In this document: in pieces, positions 18,041 through 26,482 of the stretch
Numbering within the stretch: position 1 is the stretch's first letter
Layout: every line of letters starts with the position of its first letter
Assembly (NCBI GenBank): GCA_965199665.1
Contig: OZ241208.1
Location: forward strand, 1,984,001-2,048,000
Length of the DNA stretch: 64,000 bases
Direction: 5' to 3'
Origin: JAVVHH01 sp965199665
GTDB lineage: Bacteria > Pseudomonadota > Alphaproteobacteria > Acetobacterales > Acetobacteraceae
Made by a program: the position numbers and the translations under genes
The notes under the pieces: generated by a model
Told to the model about the DNA's origin: nothing
The model's database searches: none
Seen by the model: only the letters and a program-made list of their open reading frames with translations

Positions 18041-19171
18041 ATGAGATTGAAAGTCTTTCATGCGCCCAACATGGGTGCAGCGATGGCGATGGTCCGGGAC
18101 GAGCTCGGCCCGGAAGCCCTTATACTCGCCAGCCGTGATGTCGATGGTGGCGTCGAACTGACGGCCGCGCAGGAAGCTGCCGCGCTCGAGGCAGACCGCC
18201 CCGATGCGAGCGGCGGCGAACAGCTCTCGGCGTCGCTCGTCGCGACGATGCCGTCGCACGCCGGCCTATTTCGAACGCCCCGCCCGGCCGGGCCGCCGCC
18301 GAGCGTGCTGGAGCCCGCAACGCCGGAACTCCTCAGCTTCCCCGCCGCGCTCCGCGAACGGCCATACCGGCCCGCACCCGACATTTCCCGCGCCGGTACT
18401 CTACGCTGGCACGGGGTGCCGGCCGACATCGCCGCCCGGCTGCATGGCGGCGATCTGACCGACGCCATTGCCGGAGAGTTCCGCTTCGGCCCACTGCCGA
18501 CCGCTCCCGGCGCGCCGCCTTTGCTGCTGGTCGGGCCGCCCGGCGCCGGCAAGACGCTCACGGCGGCCCGCCTGGTCACGCGGCTGAAGCTCTCCGGCTG
18601 TGCGGCCGTGGTCGTCACCGCGGACGGCCGGCGTGCAGGCGCGGCGGAGCAGCTCGCCGCATTTACCCGCCTGCTGGAGCTGCCGCTGATCGTTGCCGAT
18701 ACGCCCAGCCAACTCGCCCGCGCGATGACCCGGCGAACCGGCGGCCAACCCGCCTTGGTCGACATGCCGGGCCTAAACCCGTTCGAGCCCGAAGATCAGC
18801 AATTCCTGCGCGAATGCCAGGACGCGGTGGGCGGCGAGATCGTTCTCGTGCTGCCTGCCGGGCTCGACCCTGCCGAGGCCGCCGAGCTGGCCGACGGTTT
18901 CCACAGCCTCGGCGCACGGCATCTCGTAGCGACACGACTCGATCAATCGCGTCGGCTCGGCGGCGTCTTGGCGGCGGCGGCGGCGGGGCTCGCGCTCACC
19001 GTGGCGGGGATCAGCCCGGCGGTCGCGGACGGGTTGGTGCCTCTCACGCCGTCCCTTCTCGCCAAGCGCTTGGCGCAGGCCCGCCCGTCCCATGCCGTCC
19101 CGACCGCGCCCCCCACGCCCTGTGCCGCTCTGTCCGAGCGCGCTTCCCTGGAGCCGAAAAGATCATCGTGA
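18041..19171 (+). CDS. flhF: Flagellar SRP-type GTPase FlhF
   Basis: GTPase that sets flagellar number and polar placement. The 376-residue product has the family's start (MRLKVFHAPNMGAAMAMVRD, ELGPEALILASR), a variable middle, then the G domain with P-loop GPPGAGKT (165-172), TADGRRAGAAEQLAAF (193-208) and DMPG (241-244, usually DTAG). The N+G arrangement resembles Ffh/FtsY. The stop overlaps the ATG of flhG (TGATG), the usual FlhF-FlhG pair. Confidence 0.9.
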   Translation: MRLKVFHAPNMGAAMAMVRDELGPEALILASRDVDGGVELTAAQEAAALEADRPDASGGEQLSASLVATMPSHAGLFRTPRPAGPPPSVLEPATPELLSFPAALRERPYRPAPDISRAGTLRWHGVPADIAARLHGGDLTDAIAGEFRFGPLPTAPGAPPLLLVGPPGAGKTLTAARLVTRLKLSGCAAVVVTADGRRAGAAEQLAAFTRLLELPLIVADTPSQLARAMTRRTGGQPALVDMPGLNPFEPEDQQFLRECQDAVGGEIVLVLPAGLDPAEAAELADGFHSLGARHLVATRLDQSRRLGGVLAAAAAGLALTVAGISPAVADGLVPLTPSLLAKRLAQARPSHAVPTAPPTPCAALSERASLEPKRSS

Positions 19172-19914
19172 TGACCGCTCCTCTCCCCCGCACCCTCGCC
19201 ATCGCCTCCGGAAAAGGCGGCGTCGGCAAGACTTGGTTCTCCATCACGCTGGCGCACGCCCTGGCCCGGATGGGTCGAAGCGTTCTGCTAGTCGATGGCG
19301 ATTTCGGCTTGGCCAACGTCGACGTGCAACTCGGCCTGCTGCCCAAGACCGATCTTGGCGCGGTGCTGACCGGGTCGGTCGCATTGAGCGATGCCATCAC
19401 GAGCTACGAGCCGGGGGGCTTCGACATTCTGGCGGGCCGGTCGGGGTGCGGCGAACTCGCCAGCGCCGGCGAGGCAGGCATCGCGCGATTGCTGGAGGAG
19501 ACCACCGTCCTGGACCCGGGCTATGATCACATCTTGCTCGATCTCGGCGCCGGCATCTCGCGCTCGACCCGTAGCATGGCCGCCTGGGCCGACGCGCTGT
19601 TCGTCATTGCCACGGAGGAGCCGACCAGCCTGACGGACGCGTATGCGACGTTGAAGCTCTATGCGGCCGATCGGCCGGCCGGCGATGCCAGGCTGGTGGT
19701 CAACCAGGCGGACAGCTATCGCGGCGGCGAGCAGACTGCTGAAACTCTGACCCGGGCCTGCACCAGCTTTCTCGGCCGTGCGCCGCTCATGGCCGGCACC
19801 ATCCGGCGCGACCCCAACGTGGCGGACGCCATCCGCCGGCAAACGCTGCTGCTCCGGCGCCACCCTTCCAGCCCGGCCGCAATCGACCTGGAACGGATCG
19901 TCGGCAGCCTGTAA
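19171..19914 (+). CDS. flhG: MinD-like ATPase FlhG (FleN)
   Basis: ParA/MinD-type ATPase that limits flagellar number and works with FlhF. The 247-residue product begins MTAPLPRTLAIASGKGGVGK with the deviant Walker A motif KGGVGKT, followed by VLLVDGDFGLANVDVQLGL (switch I) and ILLDLGAGISRSTRSM (switch II). The frame is open far upstream, but that part is antisense or out-of-frame sequence of flhF; the ATG at 19171 overlapping the flhF stop is the natural start. No C-terminal amphipathic MinD helix is obvious. Confidence 0.9.
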   Translation: MTAPLPRTLAIASGKGGVGKTWFSITLAHALARMGRSVLLVDGDFGLANVDVQLGLLPKTDLGAVLTGSVALSDAITSYEPGGFDILAGRSGCGELASAGEAGIARLLEETTVLDPGYDHILLDLGAGISRSTRSMAAWADALFVIATEEPTSLTDAYATLKLYAADRPAGDARLVVNQADSYRGGEQTAETLTRACTSFLGRAPLMAGTIRRDPNVADAIRRQTLLLRRHPSSPAAIDLERIVGSL

Positions 19915-19959
19915 ACGTCAGCGATCCTGCGATCCAGAGCGGGGCTGACAGAGGGCGGA

Positions 19960-21102
19960 ATGGAGCTGGTGTCGGCCAACCGGGATTTGCGGGTGGATTT
20001 CTTTCGCGGCGTCGCGCTGTGGATGATCTTCATCGACCACATTCCCGGCAACTGGATCGCCCAATTCAGCCTGCGGAACTTCGCCTTGTGCGATTCCACG
20101 GAGGTCTTCGTCTTGCTGGCCGGCTACGCCGCCGGGCTGGCGTACGGGCGGAGCATGGACAAGAACGGCTGGGTGTTCGCCGGCGCCGACGTGCTCCGGC
20201 GCGCCTGGGTGCTCTACGTGGCGCACATCTTCCTGTTCGTCGTGTTCAGCGCCCAGGTTTCGTATTCCGCCACCGCGCTCGACCGCTCCGACTACCTGGA
20301 GGAGATCCATATCGACGCGCTGGCCGACGCGCCCTATCGCGCGATGCTGGAAGCGTTGCTGCTTCATTTCCAGCCCGCCTACCTCGACATCCTGCCGATG
20401 TACATCGCGTTGTTGGTCCTGTTCGCGTTCGTCATGCCGCTGTTGCGGTGGCGGTGGGGGCTGCTGGCACTGTCGGCGGCGGCCTACACGACCGTGCGGA
20501 TCAGCGGCTACAACCTGTCGTCCTGGACCGGGGGCGGCTGGTACTTCAATCCGATCGCGTGGCAATTCCTGTTCGTCATCGGCGCGACCCTCTCTTACCG
20601 GCCGGTCGTCCTGCCAGGGTCGAAGCGTATCTACGACGTCTTATCGGTCGCGATCGTCCTGGTCGGCCTCGTGTTGCAATGGCTGATCTGGCCCGCGGCG
20701 GACATCGACAACCGTATGCCGCTATGGGCGGCGCGGGTCCTCGTCTCGGTCGACAAGCAGAGCTTGCATCCCATGCGACTCCTGTCGATCCTCGCATTGA
20801 TGTGGCTGGTGGTCAGACTAGTCCCAAAAGGGGCGGCGTGGGTGCGGAGCCGAGGCGCGAAACTGTTCGTCCTGTGCGGACAACATTCGCTTGCGGTGTT
20901 CTGCGCCAGCATTTTCCTCTCTTTCCTGGGACGACTCGCGATGGAAGAACGACCGAATTGGGTGGTGCAGGCAGCCGTGAACATCGTGGGACCCGCGGCG
21001 CTGGTAGGCGTCGGGGCGTTGGCGGCCTGGTATCGGCGCAAAGGCGCGATGGCGCGGGGCGACCGCCCGGCCGAACCCGCGCGCCCGGTGGAGGCGGCAT
21101 GA
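19960..21102 (+). CDS. opgC: OpgC family membrane acyltransferase
   Basis: Polytopic protein of 380 residues with about ten transmembrane helices, in the OpgC family known from succinyl modification of periplasmic glucans. The family start is clear: RDLRVDFFRGVALWMIFIDH followed by IPGNWIAQFSLRNFALCDST and EVFVLLAGYAAGLAYG. An AGAGGGCGG ribosome site precedes the ATG. The next gene overlaps by four bases (ATGA) and encodes an SGNH hydrolase, a fold often used for acyl transfer or removal on sugars, which suggests the pair acts on one envelope glycan. Transported or modified substrate not shown by sequence. Confidence 0.82.
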   Translation: MELVSANRDLRVDFFRGVALWMIFIDHIPGNWIAQFSLRNFALCDSTEVFVLLAGYAAGLAYGRSMDKNGWVFAGADVLRRAWVLYVAHIFLFVVFSAQVSYSATALDRSDYLEEIHIDALADAPYRAMLEALLLHFQPAYLDILPMYIALLVLFAFVMPLLRWRWGLLALSAAAYTTVRISGYNLSSWTGGGWYFNPIAWQFLFVIGATLSYRPVVLPGSKRIYDVLSVAIVLVGLVLQWLIWPAADIDNRMPLWAARVLVSVDKQSLHPMRLLSILALMWLVVRLVPKGAAWVRSRGAKLFVLCGQHSLAVFCASIFLSFLGRLAMEERPNWVVQAAVNIVGPAALVGVGALAAWYRRKGAMARGDRPAEPARPVEAA

Positions 21103-21926
21103 TGATCCTCCGCACCCTCCTGCTCGGGATGGCGGCCGCGTTGTGCCTCGCCCTGCCCGGCCGTGCCGAGCCGACCATGCCCTGTAGCCCGGCCGAGGAC
21201 ACGGCGAGCAGTCCGACGCCGCTGCCGCACGTGGCCACCGGGCTGCGACCCGGGGGCACGCTGAACGTACTGGCCGTCGGCTCGGCCAACCTGTTCAAGC
21301 CGGAAGCCAGCTTCGCACCCGGCAGCCTGCTCAACCAATCGGTGCAAGGCGCGACGCAGACGTCGGTGCCGCCGGCGCAGGTCATGACGGAGGCCGCCAG
21401 CAGCACGAGCTTTCCGCAACAAATGGCGGCGGCGCTCGAGAAGCTCGTTCCCGGCACAACGGTCCGCGTCACCACGCGCGGCGGCCGCGGCCTGTCGGCG
21501 ACCGACCAACTCGCCCTGCTGACGGATCTCGTCGCGAAAGAGCAATTCCAGCTCGTGCTGTGGCAGACCGGCACGGTCGAGGCCGTCCGCAACCTGCCGC
21601 CGAGCGAGTTCGCGCAAACGCTGACGGACGGGGTCGAGAAGGCGACGCGCTCGGGTGCGGACATCGTGTTGATCGACCCGCAGTTCAGCCGCTTCCTGCA
21701 GACCAACAGCAACATCGAGCCGTACGAGCAAGCGTTCCAGACGGTCGCCTCGATCCCAAACGTGGCGTTCTTCCGCCGCTTCGACATGATGCGGAACTGG
21801 GTCGGCAATGGCCAGATCGACTTGGAGCGCACGCCCAAGGCCGGCCGCCTGGCCGCGGTCGAGCATCTCCACGAATGCTTAGGGCGGGAATTGGCGCGAC
21901 TGATCTACGCGGGCGCGCGGTCGTAA
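21099..21926 (+). CDS. Exported SGNH/GDSL-type hydrolase
   Basis: Product of 275 residues with a signal peptide (MMILRTLLLGMAAALCLALP, cut after GRA). The core has LNVLAVGSANLF, where the block I Ser appears as GSAN, a middle strand QLVLWQTGTVEAV and DIVLIDPQFSRFL, which fit an SGNH fold; the C-terminal catalytic His may be in EHLHECLG. The ATGATG at the overlap with opgC gives two possible starts (21099 or 21102). Likely a periplasmic esterase or acyltransferase working with OpgC. The block I motif is weak, so the enzyme assignment is tentative. Confidence 0.65.
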   Translation: MMILRTLLLGMAAALCLALPGRAEPTMPCSPAEDTASSPTPLPHVATGLRPGGTLNVLAVGSANLFKPEASFAPGSLLNQSVQGATQTSVPPAQVMTEAASSTSFPQQMAAALEKLVPGTTVRVTTRGGRGLSATDQLALLTDLVAKEQFQLVLWQTGTVEAVRNLPPSEFAQTLTDGVEKATRSGADIVLIDPQFSRFLQTNSNIEPYEQAFQTVASIPNVAFFRRFDMMRNWVGNGQIDLERTPKAGRLAAVEHLHECLGRELARLIYAGARS

Positions 21927-21933
21927 CCAAGTC

Positions 21934-21961
21934 GCACGCCCCAGCCCAGCACGCCCCAGCC
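21934..21961 (+). repeat. Two tandem copies of a 15-bp unit
   Basis: GCACGCCCCAGCC occurs at 21934-21946 and again at 21949-21961, giving a 15-base period. It lies just after the SGNH hydrolase stop and before the NepR-like gene. Probably replication slippage in GC-rich DNA, though a repeated binding site is possible. Confidence 0.6.
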
Positions 21962-22046
21962 GCCCCAAGTGATGCTTGACAGTCACGTTGCCTTGGCGGT
22001 TGGGCAAGACACGCAACTCCGGGCGGCCGTTGCGCATTATCCGTTT

Positions 22047-22211
22047 ATGAAACAATCCCAGCCCTACTCCGCAAACAACCACCCGGTCGATGCAGCGCCG
22101 TTCGCCGTGTGGTTAAGCCGGACGCTCAAGACGTGCCACGAGGATGCGGTCAACGAGCCCATCCCGGTCCAGTTGTTGGATCTGCTGCCGCCGCCGCATC
22201 GCGATCGTTAG
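22047..22211 (+). CDS. NepR-like anti-sigma factor (orphan)
   Basis: Small protein of 54 residues (80 if a GTG at 21969 is used). Its C-terminal half, WLSRTLKTCHEDAVNEP then IPVQLLDLLPP, matches the helix of NepR, the anti-sigma factor of the alphaproteobacterial general stress response, which in relatives reads like LxxxYDDVVNEPVPDRFLDLL. NepR holds sigma EcfG until phosphorylated PhyR takes it away. No phyR or ecfG gene is adjacent, and no GGAAC-type EcfG promoter is seen. The start has no good ribosome site. Family call rests on one motif. Confidence 0.55.
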   Translation: MKQSQPYSANNHPVDAAPFAVWLSRTLKTCHEDAVNEPIPVQLLDLLPPPHRDR

Positions 22212-22264
22212 CGCGCGGTGTCCGTCCTCCCTATAACCGACCCGCAGGAGAAAGCGGGGCGACA

Positions 22265-23395
22265 ATGAGGGTTGATGGCACGGCATTCCGGACGATCTGG
22301 GTCGACGAGGGCAACGGCTGGTCCGTTCACGTCATCGACCAGACCAAGCTGCCCTGGGCGCTGGAGACCGTCCGGCTCGATACGCTGGACGATGCGGCGC
22401 ACGCCATTCGCAGCATGCAGGTCCGCGGCGCCCCGCTGATCGGCGCCACCGCCGCTTACGGCCTGGCGCTCGCGCTCCGCGCCGATGCGAGCAGCGAGGC
22501 GATGGAGCGCGCTGCGGAAACGCTGGTCGCCACCCGTCCGACCGCCGTCAATCTCCGCTGGGCGATCGATCGAATGCTGACCCGCCTACGCAACACGGCG
22601 GCCGCCGGCCGGGTCGCGGCTGCCTATGACGAAGCCGCACGCATCGCCGACGAGGACGTCGAGCAGAATGCCGCCATCGGCGAGCACGGACGGGGGTTGC
22701 TGGAGGAGATCGCCCGCCGCAAGCCGTCCGAGCCGGTGAACGTGCTGACCCATTGCAACGCCGGCTGGCTCGCCACGGTGGACTGGGGTACGGCGCTGGC
22801 GCCCATCTACAAGGCGCACGATGCCGGTATCCGCGTCCATGTCTGGGTCGACGAAACACGTCCGCGCAACCAGGGCGCGTTCCTCACCGCTTGGGAACTG
22901 GGCAAACACGGCGTGCCGCATACCGTGATTTCGGACAATGCCGGCGGGCATCTGATGCAGCAGGGCCAGGTCGACCTCGTCATCGTCGGCGCCGACCGGG
23001 TCAGCCGCACGGGCGACGCGGCGAACAAGATCGGGACATACCTCAAGGCGTTGGCCGCGCACGACAACGACGTGCCGTTCTGGGTCGCCGCGCCCTCCTC
23101 GACCATCGATTGGACGCTGAGCGACGGCGCCGCGATCCCAATCGAGGAGCGGGACGCGGCGGAGCTGACCACCATCAGCGGCCGTGGGCTGGATGGGGTC
23201 GTCAGGACGGTGCGCGTCGTGCCGACCAGCAGCCCGGCCGCCAACCCGGCTTTTGACGTGACCCCGGCGCGGCTACTGACCGGTTTCATCACCGAGCGTG
23301 GCCGCTGCGCGCCGGATGCGGCCGGGCTCGCCAACTTGTTCCCCGAGTTGGCGCCGCGTCATGACCCGCCCGTGCGTCAGGATCCGTCGACGTAG
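22265..23395 (+). CDS. mtnA: S-methyl-5-thioribose-1-phosphate isomerase
   Basis: Converts 5-methylthioribose-1-phosphate to 5-methylthioribulose-1-phosphate in methionine salvage. The 376-residue product has the conserved VRGAPLIGATAAYGLALAL motif, catalytic Cys164 in THCNAGWLAT and catalytic Asp244 in VGADRVSRTGDAANKIGTY. The ATG at 22265 follows an AGGAG ribosome site and is preferred to the upstream in-frame ATG at 22109, which overlaps the NepR-like gene. The last 19 bases overlap the end of the convergent lpxL gene. No other mtn genes are nearby. Confidence 0.95.
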   Translation: MRVDGTAFRTIWVDEGNGWSVHVIDQTKLPWALETVRLDTLDDAAHAIRSMQVRGAPLIGATAAYGLALALRADASSEAMERAAETLVATRPTAVNLRWAIDRMLTRLRNTAAAGRVAAAYDEAARIADEDVEQNAAIGEHGRGLLEEIARRKPSEPVNVLTHCNAGWLATVDWGTALAPIYKAHDAGIRVHVWVDETRPRNQGAFLTAWELGKHGVPHTVISDNAGGHLMQQGQVDLVIVGADRVSRTGDAANKIGTYLKALAAHDNDVPFWVAAPSSTIDWTLSDGAAIPIEERDAAELTTISGRGLDGVVRTVRVVPTSSPAANPAFDVTPARLLTGFITERGRCAPDAAGLANLFPELAPRHDPPVRQDPST

Positions 23396-24276
23396 ATCTG
23401 CTTGGGCCAGCGCCGGTGGAGCCAGAGCCAGCTTTCCGGGCTCCCTCGGATCCAGCCTTCCAGCCGGTCGTTGGCCGTTTGCGTCAGTTCTGCGATGTCG
23501 GTCGCGCGGTCGCCCGTGTCGGGCATCGCCATCGGCCCTTCGAAGATGACGCGAAAGCGGCAGGGCCCGGTGCGCAGGACATGGCCGGAATACATCGGGC
23601 AGCCGACCTTGAGCGCCAGCGCGGCCGGGGCGGACGCCGTCATGGCGATCTGACCGAACAAGCGGGCCGGGATGCCGTCATTCATCTTCTGATCGCCCAG
23701 GAGGCCGATGGATCCGCCGGCGCGCAGGTGCATCAGCGCTAGGCGAGCCCCGTGCGAGCCTTTGGGGAACAGCTTCTCGTTGGCGCCGGCCGAGTTGCGG
23801 CGGAGCTGGACGATGAGGGCGTCGATCGCCGGGTTGTCGGCGGGTCGGTAAACGGTGGCAAAGGAGAGGCCCCGGCGCGCAGTGGCCAAGGGCAGCACCT
23901 CCCAATTGCCGAAGTGACCGCTGAACAGCATGGCGGGTCCGCCGCTCGCGATGACCGCCTCGGCATGCTCGCCGCCGACGATCTCCCAGCCGGGCCCGCT
24001 CTTCGTCTCGCTCAGCGACGCCACGTGCGGCAACTCCGCGGCAGTACGGCCGAGATTGTCCCACACACCGCGCACGATGCGCCGCCGGGCTGCCGCATCC
24101 AGCTCGGGCAAGGCGAAGCGCAGGTTGCGATGTGCCACTTTCGAGACGGGTAGCAGCGGGCCGATCGCGCGGGCCACGGCGCCGCCGAGATTGCTCGCCC
24201 GCTCCGGACCGAGCGCGCGCAGCAGGCGCACCGCGCCGTGGGCCAGCGCCGCCTCCAACCGTTGCAGCAGCGTCAT
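23377..24276 (-). CDS. lpxL: Lipid A late acyltransferase (LpxL/HtrB family)
   Basis: Membrane-associated acyltransferase that adds a secondary acyl chain to Kdo-lipid A. The 299-residue product has an N-terminal hydrophobic region, the catalytic motif SGHFGNWEVLPL (His-x4-Glu), the KLFPKGSHG region and the GGSIGLLGDQKMNDGIPARL motif typical of the family. Its ATG overlaps the lpxK stop (ATGA), and it ends a minus-strand operon DUF374-waaA-lpxK-lpxL. Which acyl chain is used cannot be read from sequence. Confidence 0.88.
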   Translation of the reverse strand: MTLLQRLEAALAHGAVRLLRALGPERASNLGGAVARAIGPLLPVSKVAHRNLRFALPELDAAARRRIVRGVWDNLGRTAAELPHVASLSETKSGPGWEIVGGEHAEAVIASGGPAMLFSGHFGNWEVLPLATARRGLSFATVYRPADNPAIDALIVQLRRNSAGANEKLFPKGSHGARLALMHLRAGGSIGLLGDQKMNDGIPARLFGQIAMTASAPAALALKVGCPMYSGHVLRTGPCRFRVIFEGPMAMPDTGDRATDIAELTQTANDRLEGWIRGSPESWLWLHRRWPKQIYVDGS

Positions 24277-25226
24277 GCCAACGCCTCGTCCAGCCATCGT
24301 TCGATCGCCGCCGGGTCGCGCCAACTCAGCTGGACGCCGAGCACGTCGACGGCGCGTCGCCACTCGGGGGATAGGCGGGCGTGGTCCTTGGGCGTGGTGA
24401 GCAGCCGGGCGCCCCGCTCTGCGGCGGCGGCGAGGACCCGCTCGAGGTCGCGGTTGGAATACGGGTGGTGGTCCGGGAAGGCCGCCGTGCCGGCCAGCAC
24501 GGCGCCAGACGCGGCCACCGTGTCGAAGAACTTGGCCGGGCGGCCGATACCGCAGAAGGCGAAGACGCGCTCGCCCGGCAGCGCCCGGGCCGGGGTGAGC
24601 CAGGCTTCCAGCACCGACAGCCCGCCCAGCGCGGCGCGAGCGGCTGCCCGATCGACGCCGATCAGCACGGCCGAGCGGCACCGCGCCGCCGCCGCCGCCG
24701 CCGGCTCGCGCAAGGGCCCGGCCGGCATCACGCAGCCATTGCCGAACCCGACCGCGCCATCGACGACCAGCAGCGAAGCCGTCTTGACCAGGCCGGGATT
24801 CTGCAGACCATCATCCATCAGCAGTACCTCCGCCCCTTCCTCGACGGCCGCGCGCGCCGAGGCGGCACGGTCCGCGCCCACCCAGGTCGGGGCCGCCTCA
24901 GCCAACAGCAAGGGCTCGTCGCCCACCATCGCCGCCGCGTGCCGTGAGGGATCCACCCGCAGCACGCCCGCGACCCGGCCGCCATAGCCGCGCGTCAGGC
25001 AATGCACCGCCAGTCCGCGGGCGCGCAGGCGATGGGCCAGGTCCAACACCACCGTGGTCTTGCCCGCACCGCCCACGCCGGCATTGCCGCAACACAGGAC
25101 CGGCACCGGCGCCCGCCATCCCGGCCGGGCCGCGCGGCGGCGCGCGAGGGCCGTCACGACCGCGGCGGCCGGAGCGAGCAACCACGGCAGCGGGCCGCGA
25201 TGCTGCCAGAAGCGCGGCGGCGTCAC
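24273..25226 (-). CDS. lpxK: Tetraacyldisaccharide 4'-kinase
   Basis: Phosphorylates the 4' position of the lipid A disaccharide at the inner membrane. From a GTG at 25226 that overlaps the waaA stop (GTGA) the protein has 317 residues. It carries an N-terminal hydrophobic anchor (WLLAPAAAVVTAL), the P-loop GNAGVGGAGKTT (about 48-59), the ALTRGYGG-like CLTRGYGG motif, LLMDDGLQNPGL (family DDGFQ) and FPDHHPYSNRDL. All are hallmarks of LpxK. Confidence 0.93.
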   Translation of the reverse strand: MTPPRFWQHRGPLPWLLAPAAAVVTALARRRAARPGWRAPVPVLCCGNAGVGGAGKTTVVLDLAHRLRARGLAVHCLTRGYGGRVAGVLRVDPSRHAAAMVGDEPLLLAEAAPTWVGADRAASARAAVEEGAEVLLMDDGLQNPGLVKTASLLVVDGAVGFGNGCVMPAGPLREPAAAAAARCRSAVLIGVDRAAARAALGGLSVLEAWLTPARALPGERVFAFCGIGRPAKFFDTVAASGAVLAGTAAFPDHHPYSNRDLERVLAAAAERGARLLTTPKDHARLSPEWRRAVDVLGVQLSWRDPAAIERWLDEALA

Positions 25227-26482
25227 GGCTCGAATAAGGCCAGCAGAGCCGCGGCGACCCGGTCCGGCAACGCCCCCTCCCCGTCGGCGACGCGCCTTGC
25301 TTCCTCCCCCGCCGCGCCCCGGGCCACCGCGTCGCCCAACATGCGATCGACCCAGGCCGTCAGCGCGCCGGCATCGGCCACCCGGGTCAGCCCGCCAGCG
25401 GCTTCGAGCAGCGCCGTGCTTTCGGCAAAATTGCCGGTATGGGGCCCGACGGCGATGGCCGCGCCGAAGCGAGCGGGCTCCAGCGGGTTCTGCCCGCCCT
25501 CGCCACACAGGCTGCGGCCGACGAACACGACCGGCGCCAGGGCGTAGAGCAGACCCAATTCGCCCATCGTGTCGGCAATCCAGAGGCCGCTCTCCATCGG
25601 CGGATCCTGGTCGAGCGATCGACGGCGCGCGCCGAATTCCGCCGCCAACGCGGCGCCGCGCTCGGGATGACGCGGGGCGACGATCGTCAGCAGCCCGCCG
25701 TGCCGGGCGGCCAGCGCCGCATGGACGGTGGCAGCAACGGCTTCCTCGCCGGGATGCGTGCTGGCGGCGAGCCAGACCGGGCGCCCCTCCATCGCCGCAC
25801 GCAGGCGACCGAGCTCGGCCGGGTCGACGGGCAGCGGGGGAGCGGCGCGCTTGAGATTGCCGGGCGGCAGCAGGTTGCGCGCGCCGAGTTGCGCCAGCCG
25901 GCCGGCGTAATCGGCCGACTGGGCATGGACGCAGTCGAACGCCCCGACCACGTCGCGGCCGAAGCGGCCGGACCACCGCCAGCGCTGTAAACTGCCGGCC
26001 GACATGCGGGCGTTGACCAGCATCAGCTTGACCCGGCGCTGCTGGCAGGCGCGCAACAGGTTGGGCCACAGCTCGCTCTCGACGAAGGCCGCCACATCCG
26101 GCCGCCAATGGTCCAGGAACCGCGCGGCCCAGGCCGGCACGTCCAGCGGCACGAAGCGGTGAACCACCCGATCGAGCCCGAGCGCGGGCAGACGCTGCTC
26201 CAGCAGGCGAGCGGAGGTCAGCGTTCCCGTCGTGAACAGCACCTGCGTCGCGGGCGCGAGCCGGCGCAGGCTGAGCAGCACCGGCAGCGCGGAGACGGCC
26301 TCGCCGACGCTGGCGGCGTGCAGCCAGAGCAGGCGACCCGGCGGCCGGGGCGAGCGTTCGATGCCGCGTCGCTCGCCGAGGCGCGCGCCGTCCTCTTTGC
26401 CACGCCGGACCCGGCGATCGAGCAGGCGATCGAGGAGCGGGACGGCCAAGGTCGCGCCGGCCTGCCACGCGCGCGCGATCAT
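25223..26482 (-). CDS. waaA: 3-deoxy-D-manno-octulosonic acid (Kdo) transferase
   Basis: Transfers Kdo from CMP-Kdo to lipid A. The 419-residue protein has the N-terminal WLHAASVGEAVSALPVLLSL motif, FVESELWPNLL, a GNLKRAAPPLP domain linker, and the donor-binding DTMGELGLLYALAPVVFVGR with GGQNPLEPA. The ATG at 26482 forms an ATGA overlap with the upstream gene's stop and is preferred over an in-frame GTG three codons earlier (26491). It sits between the DUF374 acyltransferase and lpxK, all in lipid A assembly. Confidence 0.95.
   Translation of the reverse strand: MIARAWQAGATLAVPLLDRLLDRRVRRGKEDGARLGERRGIERSPRPPGRLLWLHAASVGEAVSALPVLLSLRRLAPATQVLFTTGTLTSARLLEQRLPALGLDRVVHRFVPLDVPAWAARFLDHWRPDVAAFVESELWPNLLRACQQRRVKLMLVNARMSAGSLQRWRWSGRFGRDVVGAFDCVHAQSADYAGRLAQLGARNLLPPGNLKRAAPPLPVDPAELGRLRAAMEGRPVWLAASTHPGEEAVAATVHAALAARHGGLLTIVAPRHPERGAALAAEFGARRRSLDQDPPMESGLWIADTMGELGLLYALAPVVFVGRSLCGEGGQNPLEPARFGAAIAVGPHTGNFAESTALLEAAGGLTRVADAGALTAWVDRMLGDAVARGAAGEEARRVADGEGALPDRVAAALLALFEP

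Noticed and set aside
21976..21981. TTGACA as a -35 box before the NepR-like gene
   Set aside because: No acceptable -10 hexamer occurs 16-18 bases downstream.
24277..24681. Upstream extension of the lpxL frame
   Set aside because: Lies within lpxK in another frame; the ATGA overlap at 24276 gives a normal-length LpxL.
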